This document shows, in pieces, positions 11,701 to 23,800 of a stretch of DNA of 64,000 bases. Under the pieces are notes generated by a model. That model searched no databases. It worked only from the letters and a program-made list of their open reading frames with translations, and had not been told where the DNA came from. The first letter of the stretch is position 1, and each line of letters begins with the position of its first letter. A program made the translations under genes and the position numbers. Source of the DNA: Paraphysoderma sedebokerense. Lineage: Eukaryota > Blastocladiomycota > Physodermatomycetes > Physodermatales > Physodermataceae. The stretch spans positions 427,824-491,823 of the forward strand of contig JAHLJZ010000012.1 of the NCBI GenBank assembly GCA_025602915.1, in the 5' to 3' direction.

Positions 11701-13331
11701 TGTTAATACTTTTTCACCAAATCGATAATAAAAACGGTCAAACCTCCGGCTTGAATTCGTATTCTGACAATGCACGATTTTCGTCCATCCAAAATCCGGT
11801 GTTTGAATTGCAGAACAACCCATATTTTTCTTTCTGATTCAACTTGAACCTCGGTATAAGTTGAGCCACCGCATCTTTTGTCGTCATCTTACTATCGTAC
11901 TCTAGCCTCGCTTCTTTTTCAGATTGCGGCACGGTAACCGTTATGCGTTCCCTGTCCTCTCGGCGTTTTAATCTCCACTCGTTCTAAATGGAAGAAATCA
12001 AGGAAAATATCAGTGTCAATTACAGTAGATTTCTGGAAAAGGGCACATGATTTACCATATTTCGCAATAAATCGTCCATGAATTGTCCTGGTTTGACTAA
12101 AATTCTTATTCCTGGGTGTTTTGGATCAAACTGATACAAGTCATAGTCATCTGGGTTTTCGTCAATGCCCCATTCAGCTAATGCGTGTTCGATGACATTT
12201 GTCACAGTTATGCTGTCGCGTTTATTGTGAGCATTCAGTTGAAATGAAATTTCTCGAGAGTCTCGGGGATTCCCCAGTGAAGCGAAAAACACTTTAATCG
12301 TGACTGTCTCAAAAACTCCCGCACTAATAGAAAAGGCATCAAATGAAGATTCGCCTGTTCCAAAAGGAATCCTTAGGTCAATAAGTGCGTAACGTTAGAG
12401 TCATCGCGAAAGTTGAACATACCGTCTGAATCGCCAGAGGTCTCGGAATTGACTCCGACATTGAAGCTTTCAGATTTGTCAAACATTCCTGGGTTGCTTA
12501 CACCAAACTTCCCTACGAGGAGCAAGGGTTTTGTCAGGATACCAAGTCTATGAGTCACAGTCACACTGGCAAATTAAATTAGTCACCTCGCATTCTCTTG
12601 ATGCTCGCTCGCACAGTATTTCCAAAATTTCCTTGCTCAGAAGCACTTTTTCTCCACATTTGTTTTAAAGCATCTGCTTTTGCCGGAGACATTGGTGTAG
12701 CGACGGAGGCGGAAGTCGGTGTAGGTGTTGGTGTGACTGGACTTCCAACCTGCGAACTGACGGAAGGTGATGGCGAAATTGAAGGTGAGCCTGTCGGAGC
12801 CGCTGACTGGAATAAGCTAGCGGCCGAAGCTCTCTTTGCAGGTGCAGGTGTAACGTCTTCCGAAGCTTGTCGGGTGCGGGAAAGTATTTTGTCCTTTTTT
12901 ACAGTTAAATTACCCAATTTTCCCTTGCTTTTGCCCTTTTTGCCGTTACCAGCTGTATAATTCTCGCCGTTACTATCATCATTTAACATAGGAGCACTAG
13001 CAGTCTCGTTGAATGTATTCGCCGGCGTGCTATCATCAGAATTCAACGCATTTGCAGCAGATTTAGAGTACGCAATGTCGCTGTCTGTTTCATTTAGGTC
13101 GACGACTTTGTCTTCAACAACACAGAGACTATTCCTCTTCTGCGAAGTCTCTGAGAGAGATTCAAAGCTCCTGTTTTTGGGCATATGGCTGGCAGTGGCT
13201 GCAGTGGCATTGTAGGCTCTTGTGTCTTCAGGAGTTGGGAACAGGTCGCTCGGGGTGTGCGAGGCAGACTGCATGGGGACGGCGGGAGGGTCCTGGAGGA
13301 GGGGGGCTGCGTTTGGGTGGGTTGCGGCCAT
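8750..13331 (-). CDS. Ras guanine-nucleotide exchange factor with tandem ubiquitin-like domains
   Basis: Large multi-exon signalling protein. The C-terminal third is a RasGEF module. A RasGEF-N region (9.9-10.5 kb, LLTFHSFTTPEVLLRKLIER) precedes a Cdc25-type catalytic domain with YDPEEVARQVCLYEFSLFKR, NFSSLMALIAGLNSAAVQRL and the signature IPYIGVHLLDLVYVEDGNPD. It should load GTP on Ras-family GTPases at membranes. The N terminus (first exon from ATG 13331) is a Ser/Pro/Ala-rich low-complexity region. Between them lie four or five segments that look like ubiquitin-like or talin-head folds: about 12.06-12.30 kb, 11.74-11.95 kb (YGLFCNSNTGFWMDENRALSEY), 11.40-11.66 kb (YALWINEQKTWMDNTRTLADY), 11.12-11.36 kb and perhaps 10.8-11.07 kb. 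The two W-hydroxylated-looking W(M/I)-D-rich loops resemble talin F0. GEF identity is firm; fold calls for the array are inference. Confidence 0.88.
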
Positions 13332-13688
13332 CAGAGAGCCAACATGAACAGTAGTATGGATGATGCAGAGTAGCGGAGTGGGTTGCAGGGACGATGCGGA
13401 AGGGAGTCGCCGACGCAGGGAGATGGCAGCATTTCGAGTTCCTCCCGTGAAGTGTCTTTCGCGTCATCTCCCTGCTACTGCAGAACGCTGCAGCAATGCC
13501 AATCTCCGCTCTACATATATTTATCCAGTATATATATATGGGACTATTATACTGTATACTGTAGTTGACAAATGATATGCCGCTCAAGTGCATGCAAATA
13601 AATGACGTCAGGAGTCCTGGTTTATTTCAGCAACTGCCCTCGTTGCAAACACTCGAAGGCTGCTACAGACAACTCTGTTGCTCTCTCT
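13332..13688. other. Intergenic, RasGEF promoter side
   Basis: Holds the CRE-like palindrome at 13603 and a TATATATA-like tract at about 13512-13540. Overlapping open frames here look like non-coding shadows. Confidence 0.5.
13603..13610. promoter_or_regulatory. CRE-like palindrome TGACGTCA
   Basis: A perfect 8-base CRE/bZIP palindrome sits about 270 bases upstream of the RasGEF start codon and just past the stop of the cortactin-like gene. Position suits a RasGEF promoter element, but one 8-mer in 64 kb is weak evidence. Confidence 0.3.
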
Positions 13689-14372
13689 TCATTTGGTAGC
13701 TCCACTCTTATCTCCTGTAAAACCAGCGGCGCTCTTATCCATTCTGTCATTCTCAACCGAATATTTTCCTCCGTATCCACGAGCAAAAGTTGGCTTGGAG
13801 TAATACTCGTTCTTGACCACTTCATTGTGGGTTTCAACAACCTTGTTGAGCAAGTCTAACTCCCACATTTAGTGACGAAAAATTGGGATGTAATAAATTA
13901 CCAATACACAATGAGGAGTATGGGGAGGTGACACCGCATCGTTAGATTCATCGAACCCCAATCCACAAAAGCTATAATTTTGACTTACTCTTCATATCCA
14001 CTGTTTCTTCTTTTGCATTCAAGGTTGCAGGATTCGTCTTGGAACCCCAACGAGTGTTCTTTTCGGCAACATCGTTCACAAAATCACCATCCCTACAAGT
14101 ACAGGAGCAGAAATTGAAAAAGAGGAGGTCGGTGCGAACAATTGCACATCGAAAACCGAAACGGCGCCGGAGGAGAAAAAAGTGAGGTTCAAGTCAGATT
14201 ACGGTCATGACATCAATAAGGCATTATAAGTTTCACTCTCTGAAGTGCTATTTAGCGTTTTAAATTGGACATACGTTTCCCAATCGTCATCTCGCTTCTC
14301 CAAAGCCGCTTTCGCAGTCAAAACCTTCTTGGACTCGGAGGAACCAACTGCTGCTTTCCAAGCTTGAGACAT
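13689..14372 (-). CDS. Minimal cortactin/HS1-like protein, 122 residues
   Basis: Three exons (14372-14275, 14092-13989, 13855-13689) join in phase to 369 bases including the stop. The N terminus has an acidic DDDWETDGDFVND motif followed by VAEKNTRWGSKT, closely matching the Arp2/3-binding acidic region of cortactin and HS1 (DDW...DFVNDxxEKxxRWGAKT). The C terminus contains one cortactin repeat, ARGYGGKYSVENDRMDKSAAGF, split here as GYGGKYSVENDRMDKSA. Animal cortactin has about six repeats, a helical-proline region and an SH3 domain; all of those are absent here. The expected role is binding Arp2/3 and perhaps actin filaments at branched networks. It lies downstream of the RasGEF's promoter side, on the same strand. 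Exon junctions follow GT-AG and preserve frame, so the short length looks real rather than truncated. Confidence 0.85.
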
Positions 14373-15055
14373 GCAAATAAAGTTGACGTTATGAATTCGT
14401 TTGTCTTAAATGTTATAGGAAATAGTGGATGTTGGATAAATTCCAGACGAATGGACATCACATACAGGCTGGCCCGCGTAGTTCTTACCGTCTTAGCGAG
14501 AACAAAGGGACATACACAGTCTTCCGTGTGATAAAATCAAAATTTAAGCAGCAGGGGAAATGATTGGATCGTATATACATTAATAAATAGGCATATAAGG
14601 ATTAACGATCATGGCGATTGCATCGAGTATTTAGTACCAGAACACTACTATGAATTCATCAGGAACAACCAACCACTTCCCCCGGGCCCCTTAGAAAATA
14701 GACGATGCTAATGGAAAGTAGTAAAAGTTAGATAAGAGCATTGCAAATAATTATCAGCAGTGAATATTATATGTCGGAAGAGTAATAGTCGTCGGCATTT
14801 GAATCTTCACTCGGCAGCATGAGCACTGTGGCTTCCAAAGGCACCCGAATTACCACAATCCTCTGTCATACCATTCCATCCGCAATCTGCTTTTTCAGAT
14901 GTCCCATTCAAGCCTTCTGATATAGCTAATACATTGTTACCGTCTGCCTTCTGCCATATTGCTCTACATTTTGTAATCGGCCTTCATCAGTCTTTCGTTT
15001 ATTCCTTTCTCGTCGGTCGATGCACACATTTGTTCTCTAATTCGTTCAAATCGTT
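14373..15055. other. Divergent intergenic region, cortactin-like / GNPAT
   Basis: Shared 5' region of two genes transcribed away from each other. CT-rich stretches occur just upstream of the GNPAT start. No further gene seen. Confidence 0.5.
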
Positions 15056-18000
15056 ATGTCTCATAAGAAAGTCAAAGAGACCTCAGTAGCGTATTCAGAT
15101 CCGCCGTTGACTGCCGAGGCGGATCCAGACAACCCAGAGACCAATGTAGAAGAAGTTGATAATCTGAAAAATTTAACGTGAGTTTTTTACCTTTATCCTC
15201 GACTAGTCGTGGTGGACTGCGGAGACATATGTATCAATAACTGCTATTTTGTACGAACATAGAGAGAATGACAAGGGTTTAGGTATGAACGTTCTGCATG
15301 TCACATTATATGTAAAGGCATGGATATTAACCTTAACATGGTTTGTCCGCTCATCATGTCAACCCAGGCCGATTCAGACATGCACCCTTAAGGTTTATGA
15401 TTCGTTTAACAGGTAAAGTTTACCTCACCGACCTTTCATATAAGGTTCCCTTATTTGCAGCATGCTAATGCGAAATGGAAATAGCGGAAGGGCAAGCCTT
15501 CTATCAAGGGAAAGAATGGAGAAACTATGACACTTATATCGGTGCAAAGGTATTCCATGACAAATACAGTGATGATATCAGGGCATCACTAGCTCAGTCT
15601 GAACGTTGTAAGTTGCTGTTATAATAAGATTCTGCTCAAGTCATCTGAATTTGTGCTCACAAGAAGTGGCGATGTTGATAGTAAAAGAAAGTATCAAAAA
15701 AATGGCCCAAGATTTAAAAGATCAGTCTCCGAATCAAAAGAAATCTCTGAAACAAATAGAAAAGTCTTTGTGGAAGAAAATGGAATCTTACACAGCTACC
15801 CTGATGGCCGATATGACATCAATGAGGTCTCTTCGGTTTGTCGCCTTCGTTGTTAACAACTTGTTAGTTCGGTTGTACCATCAGGGGATTTTTGTGAAAG
15901 CAAATGAATTTTTAATGGTAGTACATCCATTCTATCGCTCTCACTTTTATGTCTTCATATTTAGCTGACTCTGTCTACTACAATCGCAGTTAAAGGAAGC
16001 AGCAACCGAAGCGCAACGCCGAGGAGTGTCACTGATATTTCTACCTTGTCATAAATCCCACGTAGACTACTTGGTGATAAGGTTTTCAGCTCCTTTCTTC
16101 CTCTTCTTTATTGACAGGAAAGCTAACAGGGGATCAAACCGCAACACTATATAGTTACGTCTTCTATCGTTTGGGTCTTGCGCTTCCCCACATAGCTGCA
16201 GGAGACAACCTAAATATTCCTGGGGTTGGATACTTCCTTAAAAAATCAGGGGCTTTCTTTATTCGTCGATCTTTTGGCGACGACCCTCTGTACAATGTCC
16301 TCGTAAAAGAGTATTTAGAAGTACTATTATCAAAGGGTCATAACATCGAAGCTTTCATCGAAGGAACTAGAAGTCGTACCGGCAAATTATTGACCCCGAA
16401 ATTCGGAATTTTGAAGACAATATTGGAGTCGATTCTGAGCGGGCGTGTGAAAGATGCAATAATTGTACCAATGTCAATTGCCTACGACCGAGTGATAGAG
16501 ACGGAATCCTATGTCAATGAGCTTCTCGGAACTCCTAAGGAACCCGAAAGTTTGGGGTCTTTGATGAATAGTACGAGCGTTCTGAATATCAAATGGGGAA
16601 GGATTGACGTCAGGTTTGCCAAACCGTGGTCCCTTCAAGAATTTATAGCGGATGAATCGCAGCGTCGACGGTATGCATTTCCCTTGTTACTGTCACGACC
16701 GCGTTCACTTTCTTGGTCTAACCCTATTGCTTTCATCATTCGATTAGGCCGTTTGATCCTGTCGCTGACCAAGTTGCAAAATCGCTGTTATTGCAGGCTC
16801 TTGGGTATAGAGTGTTGGCTGATATAAATGATATTAGCGTAATTATGCCGACTGGTTAGTTACTTCAATTTGTTCTTTTCGCGCCACCCTGGATTGATAA
16901 TGTTACATACGATATAGCTCTTGTTGGAACTATCATTCTGACACTCCGAGGTCGTGGGGTCAGTCGAGACGAAATAATTAAGAAAGTAAACTGGCTTCGA
17001 AAACAAATACTAAGTAAAGGTGGAAGAGTGGCTGAATTTGGAAACATACCAACTAGCGTCATCGTTGATCGAAGTTTAAAATTGATGGGGAATGATCTAA
17101 TCGGGGAAAGAAAAGATTTGTTAGAAACAGTGTATTATGTGAAGAAACGGTTTGAATTGAGTTTCTACAGGAATCAGGTGATTCACTTGTTTGTACCGGA
17201 GGGTAAGTGAATCAATTGTGGCAGCTCAAATAGCTACTTTTTGTAAACTCACCCTTGATTTACAGCCATCATATGCGCTTCCATGTACGCATCGATTAAA
17301 AAAGGCGGTGATGCTCATTTGCGATTAGAACGATCTCGTCTGCTGGCAGGTATGGGACCGTCATAGGTGATTTCTACTCTCGCTACATGTAAAGCTAATC
17401 AATTCTAATAAATAGATATCACTTTCTTATCACAATTATTGAAACGAGAATTTATTTATCCTCCGGGTGGAGCAGAAGCAAATATGGATAAGACATTACA
17501 AGGATTGAAAGTCCGTTCTTAAATTCCGATATTTCTGTCGTTTGATACTGTATTGATATTACTCATTTTCCTCCTTTCTTTGTTATAGGACTCAAATGTC
17601 ATCAATTACTCGAATGGTATGGCCGAATTGTCGGATTCGGAGAAACAAATGGATCGAGAAAAGTTTGATTTTTATTGTTTCTTAATATGGCCTTTCATTG
17701 AAACATATTGGCTTGCAAGTTTGTATCATGCTTTCTCTTGAAGCTCGCAGTAAGATGGAATATGACGTTAACCAATTGTAATACAGCTATGTCGCTCTTC
17801 TTACTTGCCATTCCTCCGCCGCTTGACTCGACGGAAGCGTGGGTGGATGAAAAACTCTTTGTCGAACAGGTTCAGTTATTGGCAAAGACACTTTATTATC
17901 AGGGCGACTTGAATTACTTTGAAAGTATCAATAAAGAGATTTTACGAAATTCGGTAGGTTCACTTCGATTTTTAGGTGCTTACACTCTAGACTAAAGTAG

Positions 18001-18409
18001 CTGCTTTTAGTGGATATCGTTAGAAGAACAAGGAGTCATGCAGAAACAAGGACATTTTGTCAGTTTATCCGCCGCTTGGAAACCTTCGCCTTGCTTCATA
18101 GAGTCCAAGACTCCATCGCAGGCGCCTTCGTCAGTTACGACTCAGGAATCTGCCAGCACAACGATCCAAACATATCACCAATCTCTACCATTGGGAAAGT
18201 TGTGGACATTGGTAGAAACGATCCATCGATTTCGAAGAGATAAAGACGGGGCATCTATATTCGGGTTAGGGATGAATCAAAGAGTGGCAAAGTGCGCACG
18301 AATTAGTGCGAGGTTACTGCAAGGTTCCGGCATTGGGACGGAAACGATGAGACAACGGCTGAATGATGAGAAGAATAAGAGTCTGAAGAAGGGGAAATCA
18401 AAACTATAA
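15056..18409 (+). CDS. GNPAT: Dihydroxyacetone-phosphate / glycerol-3-phosphate acyltransferase (GNPAT type) with C-terminal SKL
   Basis: PlsB-like acyltransferase of the GNPAT family. These enzymes acylate DHAP, the first step of ether-lipid synthesis, in peroxisomes; relatives use glycerol-3-phosphate. All four acyltransferase motifs are present in order: I, LPCHKSHVDYL (HX4D); II, KKSGAFFIRRSFG; III, AFIEGTRSRTGKL; IV, VPMSIAYDR. LLGTPKEPES and RFELSFYRNQVIHLFVPE also match GNPAT. The last exon ends KKGKSKL then stop; SKL is a canonical type 1 peroxisomal targeting signal, and animal GNPAT ends in a similar AKL. The start (15056, MSHKKVKETS) was chosen as the first ATG spliced in phase to the following small exons. 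About ten exons. DHAP preference is inferred from the family match plus the signal. Confidence 0.85.
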
Positions 18410-18898
18410 TATATCCTGTTTATGATAAATTTACTTATCTTTTTCATATGGACGATCTGAACTAAAGAAACCTCAAGTAATATTTGTCGATAAGATTGGC
18501 CTCATGATGATGCACCAGGAGTTTAATTGTTACGGGAATGGAATTATTAGACTTTGGAAGGCGGGACGAATTCAAAGACGTCGAGAAGCAAACTTCGCAC
18601 ACAGCAAGCGACAATAGGGCACGCCACATCGGAAATGCGGACGTGACTTGCATTTGATCAGCCATGCACTTTTTAATTCCCTATGCTCTCAGTGCGGCAT
18701 TAAGTCATTAATTACACCTCCGACCCCTCTTCTTCATATTAAATCCAAATAGGCATTAATACTCTAATTGCCGTCCTCTTTCGTCCTTATCTCAGCATAG
18801 CAGTTTTCCTTCCACACTCATTGGCATTATCAGCAGACTTCTTCAACCGGTTTACAGGTTGCATTTAGTCCAAACAGCATAAAACCGATTCACAATTC
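18410..18898. other. Intergenic, GNPAT to ceramidase
   Basis: Tandem gap. A 67-codon minus-strand open frame (18462-18665) lacks any recognisable feature and I leave it uncalled. Confidence 0.45.
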
Positions 18899-20640
18899 AT
18901 GGCACTGCCAAACCCTCCAAATTTTAACCAGTCCTCACAAATAACGAATGATAACTACTGGCCGTTTGAAAAATGTATGTCCATCTTACTTTTACAAAGC
19001 TGTATGATCGCCGTAATTGAGGGCCCTGGCAATTCAGCATACTGTCACCCTATGCTAATGCACAAAATTACTAAATTTCATTACACTGTTCTTAATCTTT
19101 CTCATTTCCTTTTATTTTACCTCTATGTCGTCCCTCCTACGATTTAATTACGGCAGCTGGTTTTCACGGATATTGGGGGCCCCCAACTAGCACAGTCGAC
19201 GTAAGTTCTTATTTCCGAACTCATAATTTCATTTGACCCTGCTCCAAGCTTGAATCCTACATATGCTTGATTTGTCTATTCAATTGCAGTGGAATGATAA
19301 GATTATTCATTGACCCTTTTTTTCCTTGACATTGTCCAGTGGTGCGAAACGAATTATGCAATATCGTATTACATTGCCGAGTTCTTTAATTCGACCAGCA
19401 ACCTAATTACGATATCATGTGGGCTATTTCTGTGCGCATTTGCAATTAAAAATAAATGTAAGTAGGAATTGCGAATTAATTTTTCGCCTCATCTGAAATT
19501 GCAATCAGCATTTTTTATTATATTTTGGCATGATTCTTAACAATTGATGTCATTCAATAGTGGAATTTCGCTTTGCACTTGCTTCGCTGGCTCTCAGTTT
19601 AGTTGGATTGGGAAGTCTTGCATTTCATGGAACACTTTTAATTGAAGCTCAGGTAACTATAATGAACATTTAAATACAACTGAAACTGATAAATTAACGG
19701 GTTACGTTTTTTGGGTAGATGTTAGATGAAATACCAATGGTTTATCTTGCTTTAGTGTTTTCGTATTGTGTTTTCGAAAACGGTCCAAAACGACAGGTTC
19801 GATATTTCTTTAATTAATTGGCTCAAGGTTCACAGCGAACTGATACATTTTCCTGGGATTTAGTACTTCTTCATTAGGCCGTTGCTTATCGCTATTGGTA
19901 TCGCCTATTCATTCATTCATCTTCTTGGTAAATTTTTCGTCATCTTCCATGTTATGTACGTTGCCATTACTACATTCGTAGACATGCATGATTCAATCCG
20001 TAGAGGTTAACCAAGATTTGATTACTTTGTAGATTTGGTGTACTACTTGCTCCAGTCGTGATATATCCTCTCCAATTTTTAAATGATCCTCACCTCGGAA
20101 AAATAGTGGTAACGATGTTATCGCTGTTCGCCGCTGCTTTTACAGCCTGGGTACGTTACATTCGTTCCTTGTCAACCGAATTATATCTTAAATCTTCTCC
20201 TCATTTCATGCGTACTAAAAATGCAAATTTAATTATAATAGAAATTTGATCAAATTTACTGCCCTGATTTAGAGAAACTTTATCTTCATAGCGTATGGCA
20301 TATCTTTACTGCTGTCAGCGCCGGACTTTGGATTATGTGTATGATGTACATTCGCTTGCGATACACATATAACAAAAACGTGACTTTTAAGTACGTTTTT
20401 GGGTTTATTCCATTTATTCAACGCGACGCAGATGATGTCCATTACAGACGACATAGTTCAGTGGCAGAGGCTCTGAAGCCTTCGAAAATGGCAAAGGCAT
20501 TGAATAATAACACGAAAGAGACAGCAAACGAGAAGGAGGAGGGACAAACTGCAGGTGTGTTGACAAGGTCAAGATCAAGGTCTAGAGAGACAAGTAGATA
20601 CAGAAGGAAGATAAGTAATCGAAGTGAAAGATCTGAATAA
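18899..20640 (+). CDS. Alkaline ceramidase (YPC1/ACER family)
   Basis: Integral membrane hydrolase that splits ceramide to sphingoid base and fatty acid, normally in ER or Golgi. Exons join to give the family signatures: GFHGYWGPPTSTVDWCETNY near the N terminus, YYIAEFFNSTSNLI, LVGLGSLAFHGTLL with the Ser and His of the catalytic/zinc site, QMLDEIPMVY, and LHSVWHIFTAVSAGLW with the HxxxH zinc ligands. Several hydrophobic segments match the usual seven-helix fold. The N terminus MALPNPPNFNQSS comes from the ATG at 18899, whose exon ends in phase at GTATGT. The C-terminal tail is long, basic and Ser/Arg-rich (TRSRSRSRETSRYRRK), unlike yeast Ypc1, and probably cytosolic. CFAP57 begins about 200 bases downstream. 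Confidence 0.9.
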
Positions 20641-20842
20641 GGTCTTACATATTGTTAGTTAAGCTCATTCATTGCATTTGTACATTCTTGTAAAAAATAC
20701 ACACGCAACCCATTTGAAAGATTTCAGTGCTTTTCCAGTGGCGGTTTGTTTGTCGCGAACCTATTACGACGATCAATGCTGACTTACTTTGCAGATATTT
20801 TTGAAATTGCATACAATTTCGTGGAGGTTGGGGCAACATATC

Positions 20843-23800
20843 ATGGCTAGTTTTACACAGTGGTACCAATTATGCATCATTTTCAAGATTATTGAATCAA
20901 ATTAACTTTTCGTTCCTCATGCAGCCACGTATTTGGAGTCTCCAGTGACATCCATGATAACGTTGCTTTCATTGACGATCAACAATTGTCGTATCCAGCT
21001 GCTGCGAATCTCGTCATTTATAACGTTGAGAATAAATCACAAAGGTTCCTCCCCCTTCCAGGAGAAGGCAGGCTTTCCAGTTTATGTTGGTCGAGTGATC
21101 GCAGTTTGATTGCGGTTGCGGAAAAAGGGGAGGGTCACCCTACTGTCACAATTTTCGATGGAAATACTTTTCGAAAACGGAAAGAATTCAGAGTTGATGA
21201 GACTACATCTAAAGTACATACTTTGCCATTAAATTATATCTGAAATTATTACTGACATACCGTTTCCTCAGGCAATTATCAGTCTTGCATTCCATCATGA
21301 TGGCAAATATTTGATCACACAATCGGGCGAACCAGATTGGATGCTTCATCTGTGGAATTGGGACCAAGGCAGGATTATGTGTCGAATTCGATTCAACACT
21401 ATTCCCAACATTGACATAAGGGAGGTCAGTTTCAACCCTTATGGGAAAAGTGCAATTCAAGTCTGCGTTATCGGAAGAAACTTGTGTCGAATTTTCAAGT
21501 ACACTGAAGGAACTCTAAAGCCATTGACTTCACAAAAAAATGAGCAAAAGGTTTTCTTTATTTTCAATAGAAGCTAGCGATAACTGGGGAATTAATTGCA
21601 GCATCGTTTCATTTATGTGTATCAGAACTATCATTGTCATGCTTGGCTGTCAGCAGAACGAATTGTAGTTGGAACAGATGAATCAAGGCTAGTGATATAT
21701 GACAACGGAGAGGTTGTGACAGAGATCAATTGCGCATCTCCACTTAAAGATAGTTCTTCAGATTCACGCAACTTTGTCAATGTTATCAAAGCAAGTTCTA
21801 CAGGATTTATGTGCGGATCTTCCAATGGCCTTTTGGCAATCTATCAAAAGTCTGACGGATCGGTACCGTATAAGCAGACAAAGATAATTAATGTTGGCAA
21901 TGCCTTGATCAGTGGAATTGCGATAGCGCCTAGTGAAGATAGCTTAGTGTGCAGTTGTGCGAACAACAAAATAATGGCTATTCACTCCATTCAGGTACAG
22001 TCATTTGGCTTATCATAATAATTGGGCCAGATGTAACGTATTGTGCCCATCCCTGTACAGAGCGATTCCTATACGTTGGAAGAGATAACACACTCCCATG
22101 AAGACAATATCGTCGGTTAGTCTCGATTGTGTGTCGTAACTCTTTGTGTGTAGTTTAATTCTCAAGGAAGTTATATGTACCGGTTAGGTCTCGACCTGTG
22201 CATTCGAAAGGCTTTTTTAGCCACATGCAGCAGTGATTATTCAGTTCGAATATGGAACTATCTTGAGAACACATTGGAAGTTGCCAAAATATTCGAAAGC
22301 GAACCTTTTTGTCTTTCCTTGCACCCTTCAGGACTTTACCTTCTGGTAGCGTTCTCAGATTCCTTGACGCTATTAACTCTACTATTGGATGACATGAGAC
22401 CATATTGGGAACATGAAGTCATAGAGTGTCGAGAGGTATGATTACTGATGAATGTCCCGGAGGACGATTGTATTAAATATTGCAAGCAGTGCAGATTCAG
22501 CAACGGCGGTCAATATTTTGCCTACGTTCAAGAGACCGTTATCACGATTAAGTCAACATGGACTTTCCAGACCATCGCGTCTCTCAGGGGTCATTCAACA
22601 AATGTTACGTCAATTCAGTGGTCAATGGATGATTCTAAGTTACTATCAGTGAGTATTGAAGGAATGCTTTACTGTTGGGATCTGCAAACGGAGACAAAAC
22701 AGTGGCAGCATATGACAGAAGGTGCCGCGCACCTATCTGCTGTATTTTCTCCGGATAACACAACGCTGTATGCAGTGGGTTCGGATATGACGCTGAGGGT
22801 ATGTTGTGTGATAATTAAATATTATACGTTCCGGTCTCAATGAACTGCTACCATAGGAATTACGAGACGGCAAAATCACCAGAGAAATACCGATGCAAAC
22901 CGCCTGCTCACAAATAATGGTCTCAAAAAATGGAGAACTAATATTTTTAGGTAAAATGCATTTGATCGTATTGTGAAACTTCTCTATTGACATGATAATT
23001 TGTCTAAGGGTGCTCGCGCGGTACAGTTCTTGCTCTGAAATACCCTCCCACTGGAGAGTACGTCGAATTTCGCGCTCATACCACACCGATAAGGAAAATG
23101 AAGCTTGCGTTCAATGAATCTCGTTTTATTACAGCTGGCGAAGACCGCTGTTTAACTGTAGTAAAGTTGAACGATAAAAATTCGAAATTGGGAAACCGAG
23201 ATCGAGAACCCCTATTTTCGGATGAGGTAGAATTAATTTATCCACGTTAAGTCAAACAAGCCCAATGATTTTGATTGCTCCCTACAGACTTTAGCGCTTA
23301 AAGCAGACATGAAAGAGAGAGTGCGAATGCTGAATGAGCTGAAGGTTCAAGTTGATGAAATCAGAATGGAGAACGAAAAAGAGTTGATTGCACGGGATAA
23401 AACTCATGCTGAGAAGATATCCGATTTACGCGAACGGAATCATCTGGAAGTCGAAGCGCTTATAAACTTTAACATCTCGATTAAGGAGGAGTACGAGAAG
23501 ATTTTGAAGCGACACGCTGCAGAAGCGAATTTAATCAATGAAAAAGCGAAAGAATACACCGTACGCCTGTTTTTCACGTTTTCCTACGGAGAACTGCCGG
23601 ATTCTATTGACGTGGATTACCGTAGACTTTAGTGGAAGATTTTAAGCGTAAGTTAGACGTCGAGAAGGACAGGATTGATGAACTGAATCATGAAATCGAA
23701 GACAAAAAGAGGATATGGGAAGGGCGAATGGAAGCTATTCATATTTCAATTAAAGAGGAGATAGATAGCGTGAACACATATTATAATGAGCAATTACAGA

